From positions 17,694-81,693 of the forward strand of contig NZ_LLYA01000162.1 of assembly GCF_001440415.1 (NCBI RefSeq): a stretch of 64,000 nucleotides of DNA. The letters run 5' to 3'. Below are positions 1-8,702 of the stretch, piece by piece. Position numbers and translations under genes: made by a program. Numbering within the stretch: position 1 is the stretch's first letter; every line of letters starts with the position of its first letter. Source of the DNA: Bradyrhizobium retamae. Its GTDB lineage: Bacteria > Pseudomonadota > Alphaproteobacteria > Rhizobiales > Xanthobacteraceae. The notes under the pieces are model-generated. The model did not search any database and was not told where the DNA came from. It saw only the letters and a list, made by a program, of their open reading frames with translations.

Positions 1-324
1 AAGCGCGGATCGACGCTGACAATGAAGAACCGCGCGGGATATGTGTTCAGCGCCGAAAGCCGGGACACGATCGACGTTGGACGCGCGACAGTGCTCGTGC
101 GTCCGGAACGCATTGCCGTGTCGAACGAGGCGGCTGCGAATTCCGCGCCGATCAGCGTCACATCCGCGATCTTCCTCGGCGAAATCCTGCGGATCGAGGC
201 ACGGATGGAGGGCGGAGAGCCGCTCCTGATTCGGTGCACCGATATGGCCAACCGCCCCCTGCCCGCCGTCGGGGATCGCCTCCACGTGAGCTGGGGCGCC
301 GCGGACTGCTGGGTGCTTGCATGA
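1..324 (+). CDS. ABC transporter ATP-binding protein, C-terminal part (TOBE domain), cut by window start
   Basis: The frame is open from base 1, so only the C-terminal 107 residues are present. They carry no Walker motifs. The stretch VLVRPERIAVS followed by an SVTSAIFLGE-like strand is typical of the TOBE domain at the end of PotA/FbpC-type import ATPases, where it contributes to regulation or substrate sensing. The stop overlaps the next start (ATGA), so the permease is translationally coupled. With the permease and binding protein that follow, this is the energising subunit of a spermidine/putrescine- or iron-type importer; the exact substrate cannot be read from the sequence. Confidence 0.85.
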   Translation, partial: KRGSTLTMKNRAGYVFSAESRDTIDVGRATVLVRPERIAVSNEAAANSAPISVTSAIFLGEILRIEARMEGGEPLLIRCTDMANRPLPAVGDRLHVSWGAADCWVLA

Positions 325-2111
325 CCTCCGCATCCATCGGCGTCCGCTCCGACCGTCCTGCGGAGCTGGATCTCGTCAGGCGGCTGAAGGATCCGGCGCT
401 GCTGCTCGTGCCCGCGTTGGCCTTCCTGGCTTTCATCTACCTTCTCCCGCTGATCGACCTCATCCGTATCAGCCTGAGTGGGCCGACCTGGTCGTCGTAT
501 TTTCAGCGGGCCTTCGCGATACCGCTTTATTGGGATTCGCTCGTGCGCACGATGCAGATCTCGGTCACGGTGGCAGGTCTGTGTTTGTTGTTCGGATATC
601 CGACTGCGCTGCTCATTCACCGCAGTCGCGGCATCGTCCAGGTCTTGATCGCGACCACGATCGTGCTACCCTACTTTATTGCCATCCTGATCCGGACCTA
701 TGCCTGGATGGTCCTGCTTGGTCGCAACGGGCCGGTCAACAAGCTGCTGGTTTCCCTCGGCATATTGAGCGAGCCGGTGCAGCTTCTCTTCAACCGCGGC
801 ACCGTGCTTCTCGGCATGACCGCGGTGCTGCTGCCGCTCATGGTGCTGACAATTTATTCCAGCGTGGCACGCTTGGATCAGAGCCTGACCCGTGCGGCGC
901 TGGCGAGCGGCGCCGGACCGCTTGCGGCATTCTGGCGCGTGTTGCTCCCGCTGACCCTGCCCGGCATGGGCGCCGGCTTCCTGCTGGTCTTTGTCGCGGC
1001 GATCGGCTTTTTCATTACGCCGACCCTGCTTGGAGGGCCCGGTGACCAGATGTTCGCCATGCATATCACCCAGCAGGCGGACTCGGTCACGTCGGAGGGA
1101 TTTCTGCAAGCATTGGGCGTGGTGCTGCTGACGATTACGTTGGCGGTGGTTGCGGTGGCCGGACGCTTCCTCGGCTTCGAGTTCATCTGGGGCGGTCGCA
1201 AGCTGACCGAAGCCACGCCAAAAGCCACAGAGCGTCGTGCGGCGGATGTCGGCCGCCGCAGTTTCGGCGCCTGGCTTGCCGACCTGATTGGTTGGCCGCT
1301 GCTGAGGCTGTTCGGGCGCCTGCCCGCGAGTTGCGGAACCTGGACCATTCGCCTCATGGGCGGTCTGGTCATCGCCGTTCTCATCCTGCCGATCATCGTG
1401 GTGATGATCATTTCCTTCAGCAGCGCAAGCTATCTGACGTTCCCGCCGCCGGGCTTTTCACTCCGCTGGTATGAGCAGTTCTTCTCCGATTCCAACTGGA
1501 TGCGAGCGTTCTGGACATCGTTGATCGTCGCGGCGATGTCGGCCGGTATTGCGATCGTGCTGGGCACGTCGGCGGCCCTCGGTATTGTCAGGAGCAGGAT
1601 TCGCGGCAAATCCGCCATCATGCTGCTTCTCGTGAGCCCGATCATCGTCCCGCCGGTCGTGCTCGGCCTGTCGCTCTACAGCCTGTTCCTGCGTTTCGAT
1701 CTCGTCGGCTCGGTCTTTGGCCTCGCCGCTGCGCATGCAATCGGAGGCCTTCCCATCGTCGTGGTCATCCTGTCCGCCGCGCTTCAAGGCGTCGATACAA
1801 GGCTCGAACAAGCGGCCGCCGTGCACGGCGCGTCGTCCTTGACGGTATTCCGGCTGGTGACACTCCCGGCCATCATGCCGGGCCTGGCTGCGGCGACATT
1901 TTTCGCCTTCCTGCACTCATTCGATGAGCTGGTGCTGACGCTGTTCTTGTCGAGCGCGCAGCTGAAGACGTTGCCGCTCATGCTGTGGGGCGACATCAAC
2001 TATCGGCTCAATCCGGTGCTGGCCGTGGTCTCGACGCTGGAGGTGCTGCTGGTAGTCGCGGGGCTCATCCTTGCGCGACCCGTTCTCGCCACGTCGCGAA
2101 AAGCGGCATGA
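321..2111 (+). CDS. ABC transporter permease, fused PotB-PotC-like double membrane domain
   Basis: This 596-residue protein has two complete binding-protein-dependent permease modules in one chain. The first (about residues 20-300) opens with the hydrophobic LLVPALAFLAFIYLLPLIDL and carries an EAA-type loop near ALASGAGPLAAFWRVLLPL. The second (about 345-596) starts at MGGLVIAVLILPIIVVMIIS and has its own loop near AAAVHGASSLTVFRLVTLP. In most polyamine importers these are two genes, potB and potC; fused forms of about 600 residues exist in alphaproteobacteria. The start at 321 is chosen because ATGA overlaps the upstream stop; an earlier in-frame start would run deep into the ATPase gene. 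The next gene follows directly. Confidence 0.85.
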   Translation: MTSASIGVRSDRPAELDLVRRLKDPALLLVPALAFLAFIYLLPLIDLIRISLSGPTWSSYFQRAFAIPLYWDSLVRTMQISVTVAGLCLLFGYPTALLIHRSRGIVQVLIATTIVLPYFIAILIRTYAWMVLLGRNGPVNKLLVSLGILSEPVQLLFNRGTVLLGMTAVLLPLMVLTIYSSVARLDQSLTRAALASGAGPLAAFWRVLLPLTLPGMGAGFLLVFVAAIGFFITPTLLGGPGDQMFAMHITQQADSVTSEGFLQALGVVLLTITLAVVAVAGRFLGFEFIWGGRKLTEATPKATERRAADVGRRSFGAWLADLIGWPLLRLFGRLPASCGTWTIRLMGGLVIAVLILPIIVVMIISFSSASYLTFPPPGFSLRWYEQFFSDSNWMRAFWTSLIVAAMSAGIAIVLGTSAALGIVRSRIRGKSAIMLLLVSPIIVPPVVLGLSLYSLFLRFDLVGSVFGLAAAHAIGGLPIVVVILSAALQGVDTRLEQAAAVHGASSLTVFRLVTLPAIMPGLAAATFFAFLHSFDELVLTLFLSSAQLKTLPLMLWGDINYRLNPVLAVVSTLEVLLVVAGLILARPVLATSRKAA

Positions 2112-2143
2112 CACAGATCAATTTCAGGTGGAGGAGAGAGAAA

Positions 2144-3238
2144 ATGCTGGGAATGAAACGCTTGCGACTATCGGCTTCCGTATTGGCCTCGGCCCTATTC
2201 GTCGCGATGGGTACGGGTCTCGCTGAAGCGCAGAACAACGTCGTGATCATGCAGGATCCGGGCGGCGGATACGGCGATGCATTGCGCAAAGTCATGTACG
2301 ACCCGTTCGAGAAGGAGACAGGCATCAAGGTCGTGACCGTCCAGGAGGCCCGTAGCGGTCCGCGCATCAAGGCTCAGGCCGAAGCCGGCAAGGCGCAATG
2401 GGACCTGACGTTCATCTTCGACCAGGAGACGAAGCTCCTCGGCGACTGCTGCCTGGCGGATATCGACTATTCCAAGCTTTCCGAGGCGGCAAAACAGACG
2501 CTGGCGGCGATGCCGGACAATTTGAAGCGCAAGAAGGGCGTCGCATTGCAGGTGATCGGCGTCGGTCTCGTCTACAACAAGGACAAGTACAAGGGGGAAA
2601 ATGTACCGACGAGCTGGGCCGACTTCTGGGACGTGAAGAAATTCCCCGGCCGACGCTGCATGCCCGCCTGGCCGCGTTTCGTGTTCGAAGCGGCGCTGAT
2701 GGCTGACGGCGTGGAGAAAAGCAAGCTCTACCCGATCGACATGGAGCGGGCGCTGAAGAAGGTCAAGGAGATCAAACCCCACATCGCCAAATGGTGGACG
2801 ACGGCCGCACAGCCACCGCAACTCCTGCTCGACGGCGAGGCCGACATGTGCATGGCTTACACCGGCTCGATGAGCAAGCTCGCCCTGGAGGGCGCCCCAA
2901 TCGACCTGACCTTCAATCAGGGCTTCGTCTACTATGACTTCTTCTCGATCCCAAAGGGCGCGCCGAACTACGACAGCGCGATGAAGCTGCTTTCCTGGCG
3001 GCTCGAAGCCAAGCGCGCCGCGCAGCTCACCTCGACCTTCCCGGTCGCCCTTCCCTCCCCGGTCGTCTTCGAGGCGGCGACCGACAAGAAGCTCGCCCGT
3101 TACTGGGCAAACAACCCCGACAACGTCTCGAAAGCGATCGAATGGAGCCCGGACTATTGGGGCACAGCTTCGCCGGCCGGAAATTCCACCAACGAGGAAT
3201 ACGGGCAGGAGAAGCTCAACGCCTTGCTGGCCCAGTAG
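2144..3238 (+). CDS. Extracellular solute-binding protein (PotD/AfuA-type, family 1)
   Basis: A 364-residue periplasmic binding protein. The start at 2144 has a GGAGGAGAG ribosome site just upstream and gives a clean Sec signal peptide (KR-rich start, hydrophobic core, cleavage near GLAEAQ). An upstream in-frame ATG at 2108 overlaps the permease stop but would bury the signal peptide. The mature part begins NNVVIMQDPGGGYGDALRKV and contains VGLVYNKDKYKGENVPTSW, a pattern common in PotD/iron-type binding proteins that capture small organic cations or metal chelates. It is the third gene of the importer operon that starts upstream of the window. Substrate is unknown; polyamine-like is the best guess. 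Confidence 0.85.
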   Translation: MLGMKRLRLSASVLASALFVAMGTGLAEAQNNVVIMQDPGGGYGDALRKVMYDPFEKETGIKVVTVQEARSGPRIKAQAEAGKAQWDLTFIFDQETKLLGDCCLADIDYSKLSEAAKQTLAAMPDNLKRKKGVALQVIGVGLVYNKDKYKGENVPTSWADFWDVKKFPGRRCMPAWPRFVFEAALMADGVEKSKLYPIDMERALKKVKEIKPHIAKWWTTAAQPPQLLLDGEADMCMAYTGSMSKLALEGAPIDLTFNQGFVYYDFFSIPKGAPNYDSAMKLLSWRLEAKRAAQLTSTFPVALPSPVVFEAATDKKLARYWANNPDNVSKAIEWSPDYWGTASPAGNSTNEEYGQEKLNALLAQ

Positions 3239-3255
3239 GCGGGCTGCTCGGCGGC

Positions 3256-3285
3256 GTAGCCCCGATCGGCAAGGATCGGGGCTAC
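3256..3285 (+). terminator. Perfect 12-bp stem hairpin after the importer operon
   Basis: GTAGCCCCGATC, a 6-base loop (ggcaag), then GATCGGGGCTAC: a perfect inverted repeat 18 bases after the binding-protein stop. There is no clear T-tract, so it could be an intrinsic terminator or an mRNA-stabilising stem. Confidence 0.7.
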
Positions 3286-3358
3286 CGCGTCCACGGGCTT
3301 TGGCCGGTTGTCCGGCCATGCTAGATCGGGTGAGAGATCATTCTATTTTGGCTGGTGG

Positions 3359-4108
3359 ATGGATAAGGCTTTTATCAAGGGACTGCGTCTATTGGAAACG
3401 CTTGCTGTGAGCGAGCAGCCTCGTGGGGTCACGGACCTTGCCGGCGAGCTGAAGTTCACCAAGAGCAATGTGCATCGGCTGCTCACGACGCTACAGTCCC
3501 AGGGATATGTGCGCCAGATACCCCCGCACAGCACCTATGAGCTCACGACCAAGCTCTGGACGCTCGGCAGTCATGTCATCCACAGGGTGGACCTGATCAA
3601 CGTCGCGCGACCGGCGATGACGAAACTTGCCGAGATAACCGGCGAAACCATCCATCTTTCCGTGCTCGAAGACACCGACGTCGTCTACGTCGACAAGATC
3701 GAAAGCGCTCACCATATCCGTGCCCATACCAGCGTGGGCATGCGCGCTCCCGCCTTCACCATGGCGACGGGAAAGGCAATGCTTGCACATTTGCCGGACG
3801 ACTATCTGGAACGATTCCGGCCGCATCTCAGGCGCTACACTGAGACGACGCGCACGACGATCAAGGAACTGCGCGAAGACATCGAGCTGGCACGCGCGCA
3901 GGGTTACTCCTCCGTGCTGCATGGCGAGTGGCGCGAGGGCATCGCGGCCTGCGCTTGCGCGATCCTTGGCCGGTCCGGCGAACTCGTCGGAGCGATCGGC
4001 ATGTCCGGGCCCGACACGCGCATCAAGCGCAAGCAGATCAAGGAATATTCGGTTCACGTGATGGAGGCAGCCCGATCCATCGGCGCAGCCCTTGGCTATT
4101 CCCGATAG
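3359..4108 (+). CDS. IclR-family transcriptional regulator
   Basis: A 249-residue protein with an N-terminal winged helix (KGLRLLETLA, then TDLAGELKFTKSNVHRLLTTL) and the IclR effector domain (GMRAPAFTMATGKAMLAHLP, later GYSSVLHGEWREGIAACACAI). Such proteins bind palindromic operators as dimers and sense small catabolic intermediates. The start at 3359 is chosen because it leads straight into the HTH; an in-frame start at 3308 would add 17 residues of unlikely sequence. It lies downstream of the importer operon in the same direction, beyond a hairpin, so it probably controls that importer from its own promoter. Confidence 0.85.
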   Translation: MDKAFIKGLRLLETLAVSEQPRGVTDLAGELKFTKSNVHRLLTTLQSQGYVRQIPPHSTYELTTKLWTLGSHVIHRVDLINVARPAMTKLAEITGETIHLSVLEDTDVVYVDKIESAHHIRAHTSVGMRAPAFTMATGKAMLAHLPDDYLERFRPHLRRYTETTRTTIKELREDIELARAQGYSSVLHGEWREGIAACACAILGRSGELVGAIGMSGPDTRIKRKQIKEYSVHVMEAARSIGAALGYSR

Positions 4109-4150
4109 GCCTGTGGCCGCCACCGCCATCAACGGCGTTCGCCGGGTCAA

Positions 4151-4340
4151 CTACCCCCTCACGTCGATCACGATGCGTCCCTTGATCTTGCCAACCACGA
4201 TGTCCGCAGCAAGCTGTGGCAGTGCCGACAGCGGTTCGGTGCGGGCAATCCTGCCAAAATGCTGCTTGTCGAGATCGTCCGCCAATATCCGCCAGGCGCG
4301 CTCGCGCTTGGCGGGCGGCGCGAACCCTAATGGCCCAGCA
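4151..4340 (-). pseudogene. C-terminal remnant of a medium-chain (MDR) oxidoreductase
   Basis: Reading the minus strand towards the TAG at 4151-4153 gives an open stretch ending AADIVVGKIKGRIVIDVRG. This is the typical last strand and tail of zinc-free or zinc-type MDR quinone/alcohol oxidoreductases. Only about 60 residues look family-like; there is no Rossmann GxGxxG part and no plausible start. I read it as the tail of a deleted gene. It sits next to the HxlR regulator, whose family often controls such oxidoreductases. Confidence 0.45.
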
Positions 4341-4491
4341 AGTCGGAATGCGATCGATCCGCGTTCAAACTTCTCCCAACAGCGATTTGAGCGGGCTTCA
4401 GCAGACGATCATCGATTTCCAGGCTCTGATCGGAAATGGGGTAGCGGCGGCGACCACACCCGCAGTGGAGTTAGCGCTCGCGCGCGACACG

Positions 4492-4866
4492 CTACGCCCC
4501 GATCCCCGCTTTCCAGCTCTTGCCTGATTTCGGGTCGTAGCGGCCGCCGCCGAGGTGCGCGTGGCCCCATGACATGATTTCCAGCAGGACGGACTCCAGG
4601 GATTTTCCCTGGTCGGTCAGATGATAGGCGTATCGCGCCGGCCTTTGCTGGTAGGCCTCGCGTCGCACCAGACCCCATTTTGCCAGGCGCTTGAGACGTT
4701 CGGCCAGGATGTTGGACGGGACGCCTTCCGCGCTGTCCTGCAGCGCCTGAAAGGTCCGCTTGCCGTGCCACATCAGGTCGCGAACGATGAGAAGGGTCCA
4801 CTTGTCGCCCACCAGCTCCAATGTGCGCGCGATGGAGCAGGTCGACCGGAAGTCATGTTTGGCCAT
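4492..4866 (-). CDS. HxlR-family winged-helix regulator
   Basis: A 124-residue protein. The start at 4866 gives MAKHDFRSTCSIARTLELVG followed by DKWTLLIVRDLMWHGKRTF, the HxlR signature with its conserved early Cys and the GDKWTLLIV helix. Recognition-helix residues VPSNILAERLKRLAKWGLV follow. HxlR proteins are small redox- or aldehyde-responsive repressors or activators. It is divergent from the exporter gene at 5032, and a perfect 19-bp palindrome lies between them (4976-4994). Confidence 0.88.
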   Translation of the reverse strand: MAKHDFRSTCSIARTLELVGDKWTLLIVRDLMWHGKRTFQALQDSAEGVPSNILAERLKRLAKWGLVRREAYQQRPARYAYHLTDQGKSLESVLLEIMSWGHAHLGGGRYDPKSGKSWKAGIGA

Positions 4867-4955
4867 GTGCAAGCACCTCCGTCTCCGGCATGACCCTCTC
4901 CGGCCCCTCGCCGGAAGAAGCATCCCCGGCACCATACCGATATGGATTGCATTTT

Positions 4956-4994
4956 TAAAGTGACTTCCCTATTGTCACTTTCAATTTGAAAGTG
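4956..4994. promoter_or_regulatory. Candidate HxlR operator in the divergent hxlR/exporter intergenic region
   Basis: CACTTTCAATTTGAAAGTG (4976-4994) is a perfect palindrome of 9-bp arms around one T. A further half-site, AAAGTGAC, starts at about 4957. The site lies 37 bases before the exporter start and 110 bases before the hxlR start, where an autoregulatory HxlR operator would be expected. The palindrome is seen; the binding protein is inferred. Confidence 0.6.
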
Positions 4995-5031
4995 AATGGC
5001 GGCGGGCCGGCGTGATCGAGGGTGCGATATC

Positions 5032-5955
5032 ATGAACAGGATTGTGCTCGCCCATGCTGCGGCCGCCGCGGCGGCGCTCAGTGCCGGCGCCGCCGTTGTC
5101 GCCACGCGCTTTGTCATCGGCGAGACCGATCCGGTCTCGCTGGTGTTCTACCGCTACGTCATCTCGGTCGCCTGCTTCGCGCCGGTCCTGCCGGTGATCT
5201 GGCCGCGAGAGGCGCTTGCCGCATCGGAGTATGTGAAGATCGCTCTGTTCGGGATTCTCTTCTTCGTGTTCTTTCCCTGGGCCTTCAATGCATCGCTGCA
5301 ATACAACCCTGCGGCACGCGGCGCGGTCGGGCTCGCCACGATTCCGATTCAGACCCTGGTCGTGGCGGTTGCCTTTGGGCGGGAGCCGTTGACGGCAGCC
5401 AAGGTGGCCGGCGTCCTGCTCGCCTTCGCCGGGATCGTCGTGGCGTTCGGCATGGCTGCATTCGGACGCGGCAATTCCAATTACCTGACCGGCGACGGAT
5501 TGATGTTGCTCGGTGTGTTTTGTGCCGCGATATATTCCGTCTTCAGCCGCCCGACCTTGATGCGCCACGGACCGCTTTTCGTGACGGCATTGGCAATGGT
5601 GTTCGCAGTCGTCGCGTTGTCGCCGACCATCGCGTTCCGCCAGGGCGGCCTCGCCCTCCCCGCACTCAGCGCCAAAGGATGGATGGCAGTGGTGTTCCTC
5701 GGAACGATCGCCGGCGCCGGGCAGTTTTCGCTCTTCATGTGGGCACTGCGCTGGCTGCCGCCGACGACCACCGTCCTGTATCTGACGCTCAATCCGATCG
5801 CGGCGATGGTGCTGGGGATCGTCGTGCTGGGAGAGCAGCTGACCGCGGAGCTGGTCGCCGGCATGGCGCTCGTTCTGATGGGGATCCTCGTCGGCAGCGG
5901 CGCCTACGCGACCTTAAGGCGGGTTGCCCTGGGCGGATTTGCCGGATCCGGCTAG
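5032..5955 (+). CDS. EamA/DMT-family 10-TM transporter
   Basis: A 307-residue integral membrane protein with about ten hydrophobic segments arranged as two EamA repeats. The first covers residues about 5-140 (AAGAAVVATRFVIGETDPVS is a typical entry). The second covers about 155-300, with LPPTTTVLYLTLNPIAAMVL and VVLGEQLTAELVAGMALVL, the usual C-terminal signature. DMT proteins usually export amino acids or small metabolites. The start at 5032 is the first ATG that leads directly into TM1. Divergent from hxlR, and likely controlled by it. Confidence 0.88.
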   Translation: MNRIVLAHAAAAAAALSAGAAVVATRFVIGETDPVSLVFYRYVISVACFAPVLPVIWPREALAASEYVKIALFGILFFVFFPWAFNASLQYNPAARGAVGLATIPIQTLVVAVAFGREPLTAAKVAGVLLAFAGIVVAFGMAAFGRGNSNYLTGDGLMLLGVFCAAIYSVFSRPTLMRHGPLFVTALAMVFAVVALSPTIAFRQGGLALPALSAKGWMAVVFLGTIAGAGQFSLFMWALRWLPPTTTVLYLTLNPIAAMVLGIVVLGEQLTAELVAGMALVLMGILVGSGAYATLRRVALGGFAGSG

Positions 5956-6042
5956 GCGCGAAATGCCGGGCGCCTGTCCGCCTCGATCCATGATCGAGCG
6001 CGGTCGCACTTCTCATTGCACCTAGCTGCGGTTGAGGGTTTC

Positions 6043-6060
6043 GTGCACTGTCACCGTAAT
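6043..6060 (+). repeat. IS-end-like repeat, copy 1
   Basis: GTGCACTGTCACCGTAAT preceded by GAGGGTTTC. The same 18-mer occurs inverted at 8703-8720, and a variant in this orientation at 8741-8758. The copy abuts the exact point where the SDR reading frame becomes recognisable (AGIL, from an NNAG motif). This suggests it is the terminus of an inserted element whose body has been lost. Confidence 0.6.
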
Positions 6061-6535
6061 TGCCGGCATCCTTGCGCGCGACAAGGAGTATGAAATCGAG
6101 ACCTTCATGAAGGTGCTCGACGTCAACCTCATCGGCACGTTCCGCACCTGCATGGCTTTCCGCCCGCTGCTGGCGAAAAGCAAGGGCGCGGTCGTCAACA
6201 TCGCCTTGATGAATGCGACGCTGGCGCTGCCGCGCATCCCCGCTTATTGCCCCAGCAAGGGCGGCGTCGTGATGCTGACCAAGGCACTGGCCTTGGCCTG
6301 GGCCGAGGAAGGCATCCGCGTCAATGCCGTCGCCCCCGGCTACATCGAAACCGCGATCAACGCCGCCGGCCGCACCGACCGCGCGCATTACCAGCGCATC
6401 GCCGACCGCACCGCCGTCAAGCGCTGGGGCCAGCCGGAAGAGATCGCAGGCGCAGTCGCCTTCCTCTGCATGCCGGCCTCGCAATACGCAACCGGAACCG
6501 TTGTCGCGGTGGATGGCGGCTTTCTGGCGGGATGA
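6061..6535 (+). pseudogene. 5'-truncated short-chain dehydrogenase (SDR)
   Basis: From about 6062 the frame reads AGILARDKEYEIETFMKVLD, the second half of an SDR starting inside the NNAG motif. It continues with PAYCPSKGGVVMLTKALALA (YxxxK present), VNAVAPGYIETAI and a normal end (VVAVDGGFLAG). The whole N-terminal Rossmann half with TGxxxGxG is missing. An in-frame ATG at 6032 exists only because the adjoining repeat happens to be open. The break falls at the junction with the 18-bp repeat at 6043-6060, so an element insertion followed by deletion is the simplest explanation. A truncated protein could not bind NAD(P). Confidence 0.75.
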
Positions 6536-6740
6536 TCAGGGGGCCGGGTGGCGGACAGTCATTTCAGGAACTCGGCGAGCAGCTCATGGCTGAGGCGCCC
6601 GGGTCGCCGACCGCGAAGCGATGCATGGCATTCTCAGGTAATGATAAGGGCCGGCGTGAGCGGTGAAAGCACCGACGAGGTCATCCTCTCTTTTATGCTT
6701 CGATGGTGAAGAGCATTCACCCGCGGGATTCCGTCGGGGC

Positions 6741-7085
6741 CATGCTGGTGTCAGTTCATGTGATGGGACGCGACGCGCCCATCACCTCGTGAACGCCGAC
6801 GACCTCGCCCAGCACGATAGCGCCGCGCGCGCTCGGTCGGCTCGCCCGCACCTTTCCCGCCCAGATCGAGGCGCTGAACCGCTACCGCACCCGTGGCGAG
6901 CCCGCCATCACCGTGCAGAACATGTCGGTCGCCGACGGCGGCAAGGCGTCGGCAATGTCACGCGGCATGCGCGCGTGATCGTATCGGACAAGAGCCCGGC
7001 CTCCGCGGCGCGGAAGACGCCGAAGGCCGCGGGCTCCAGGCGGAGGCGCGATCGCGCTGATGCCAACCGCCAAACCCAGGCATGA
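6741..7085 (+). pseudogene. Decayed conserved small gene (ITVQNMSV motif)
   Basis: Several frames read in series give a recognisable protein. MLVSVHVMGRDAPIT opens it, LARTFPAQIEALNRYRTRGE and ITVQNMSVADGGKA follow, and after a frameshift VGNVTRHARVIVSD continues to a stop at 7085. I have seen this YR.RGEP..TVQ-type sequence in uncharacterised proteins scattered through rhizobial genomes and phage-like regions. At least one stop and one frameshift interrupt it here. Function unknown. Confidence 0.4.
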
Positions 7086-7190
7086 GCGATCACATCAGAA
7101 ACACCGGCCCGATGCAGGCGAGCCTGCGGTGTGGCGTCAACGCGATGCGCAGGATCGTCGCCCATGTGGCGCCGGCACTGCGGCGCCACT
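7082..7190 (+). pseudogene. Remnant of an HGG-type small protein
   Basis: MSDHIRNTGPMQASLRCGV starts with an ATG overlapping the stop of the preceding fragment. After a frameshift it continues CAGSSPMWRRHCGATM, resembling the CxSPxMxNxRCRMHGG region of small uncharacterised proteobacterial proteins that often follow the gene above. The frame is broken and nothing functional is expected. Confidence 0.3.
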
Positions 7191-7265
7191 ATGACCCCAC
7201 GATTTCGCCATACGCATCGTGTTGTTCGCCCGTACGACCCTTCCCGTCAGCTAGCCTTCGGAAAC

Positions 7266-8444
7266 ATGGACATGGGCGGTGATTTCATTGGCCGCTGGCC
7301 TGCGCGTAGCGGCAGGAGAACGGCACGGCAGGCGAGACCCGGGGCGTACAGCGCGAAGGCACTTGCTTGCGGCTCATGGCTGCTCTCGTGTGTCATCGTC
7401 GCCGGCATGGCGACGCAAACGGCATTGGCGGAAACAGCCGCGCCGGCCGCGACACGCGTCGCTGATAACGAAAAAGAGCAGGATGGGCCTGGCGCCGCGC
7501 AAGCATCCCGCACGCAGAAGCCGAAACCCGACCTGCGACAGAATGAGGTGCAGAAGCCAGCGCCGGAAGCTGCCGTTCAAATGCCGGAAGCCCGGAAATC
7601 GAGCCACGACGCCAAGGATTTACCTGTGCCACAGTTCGTCTTGCCGGACGATCTGGCGAAGAAGATCGGCCAGAAGATCTGGCTGAATGAAACAGGCGGA
7701 AAACGCGATGCGATCACGTCATGGAATGCGAACGAGGAATTCGCTTCCTTAGGAATCGGTCATTTCATCTGGTTTCCTGTCGGCAAATGGCTGCCTTTCG
7801 AGGAGAGCTTTCCGGCCCTGCTCGAATCCATGCGCAAGAAGAACGTGCGTTTGCCCGCCTGGCTGGACCAGACGCAAATTCCGGCCAACCCGTGGACAAG
7901 CCGGGCCGAGTTCAGGAAGAACGCCAACTCACCGCGGATGAATGAGTTGAGGCAGTTTCTGCTCGACACCGTGGCGGAGCAGACGCAATTCATGATGGCG
8001 CGGGCGCAAGGTGCGATGGAGAAGATCCTCAAGACGACGCCCGAGAGCCCGGAGCGCGAACATATCGTCATCCAGTTCACGCGCGTCGTTCGCGCCTCGG
8101 AGAATTTTTATCCGCTGATCGACTACATCAATTTCAAGGGCGAGGGCACTAACCCGAACGAAGCCGCCGTGAACAGGAAGACCGGGCGGCGGCAGGGTTG
8201 GGGTCTCAAGCAGGTGCTGCTCAAAATGAACGGTGATACCAGCGATCCGAAGGCCGTGCGCGCCGAATTCGCCGATGCGGCGCAGTTCGTCCTGCAGCAG
8301 CGGATTCGCAACCTGCCCTCCAACCGTGTCTTCGAGGTCGGCTGGCTGCGCCGCATCGCGACCTACCGCCGCCCGATCGCGGATCCGGAATCGAGCCCCG
8401 AACGGGCTCTGAGGAAACCGTTGCAGGTGACGTCGGCTCAATAG
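7266..8444 (+). CDS. Conserved hypothetical exported protein
   Basis: A 392-residue protein with a long basic N-terminus and a hydrophobic segment ending near MATQTALAETA (about residues 48-57), so probably exported or anchored. A charged, Gln/Glu/Lys-rich linker runs from about 60 to 125. The conserved domain begins at LPDDLAKKIGQKIWLNETGG and contains WNANEEFASLGIGHFIWFP, then an FEESFP block and a C-terminal VFEVGWLRRIATYRRP. I recognise this as a conserved proteobacterial family without a known role. The start is uncertain: ATGs at 7266, 7272 and 7409 are all possible. The gene stands alone between fragments and looks intact. Confidence 0.75.
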   Translation: MDMGGDFIGRWPARSGRRTARQARPGAYSAKALACGSWLLSCVIVAGMATQTALAETAAPAATRVADNEKEQDGPGAAQASRTQKPKPDLRQNEVQKPAPEAAVQMPEARKSSHDAKDLPVPQFVLPDDLAKKIGQKIWLNETGGKRDAITSWNANEEFASLGIGHFIWFPVGKWLPFEESFPALLESMRKKNVRLPAWLDQTQIPANPWTSRAEFRKNANSPRMNELRQFLLDTVAEQTQFMMARAQGAMEKILKTTPESPEREHIVIQFTRVVRASENFYPLIDYINFKGEGTNPNEAAVNRKTGRRQGWGLKQVLLKMNGDTSDPKAVRAEFADAAQFVLQQRIRNLPSNRVFEVGWLRRIATYRRPIADPESSPERALRKPLQVTSAQ

Positions 8445-8539
8445 CTTTCCTGTGAAGGGACAGTTGCCGTTTTTGCGCATCCGTGAGGCTGCTTGTCCCG
8501 CGGCGTTCGTCAGGCAATCGCGGCTGCGCCTCGCTGACG

Positions 8540-8702
8540 TCAGCCTTTGGCTCTCTTCGCCATCACCTTCTCATAGGCCGTCTGCAGCCGACGCTTGGGC
8601 GGGCTCGACGCTTCGGTTTCAAACCGAGATCGCGCAGCTCGTCCATCAGCTCGGCCCACATGGTCGGGCCGCCGTCGCTGAGCAGCTTGGCGCGAATGCC
8701 GG
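8540..8702 (-). pseudogene. Short conserved-looking fragment, frameshifted, next to IS-end repeat
   Basis: On the minus strand one frame reads IRAKLLSDGGPTMWAELMDE and then ELRDLGL. The protein-like sequence then shifts frame to PPKRRLQTAYEKVMAKRAKG and a stop at 8540. The fragment begins immediately at the inner edge of the inverted repeat at 8703-8720. It is probably the tail of a gene cut by the same element; family not recognised. Confidence 0.35.

Noticed and set aside
2195..3319. 374-codon minus-strand frame opposite the binding-protein gene
   Set aside because: Antisense to a protein with clear signal peptide and family motifs; the translation has no recognisable fold.
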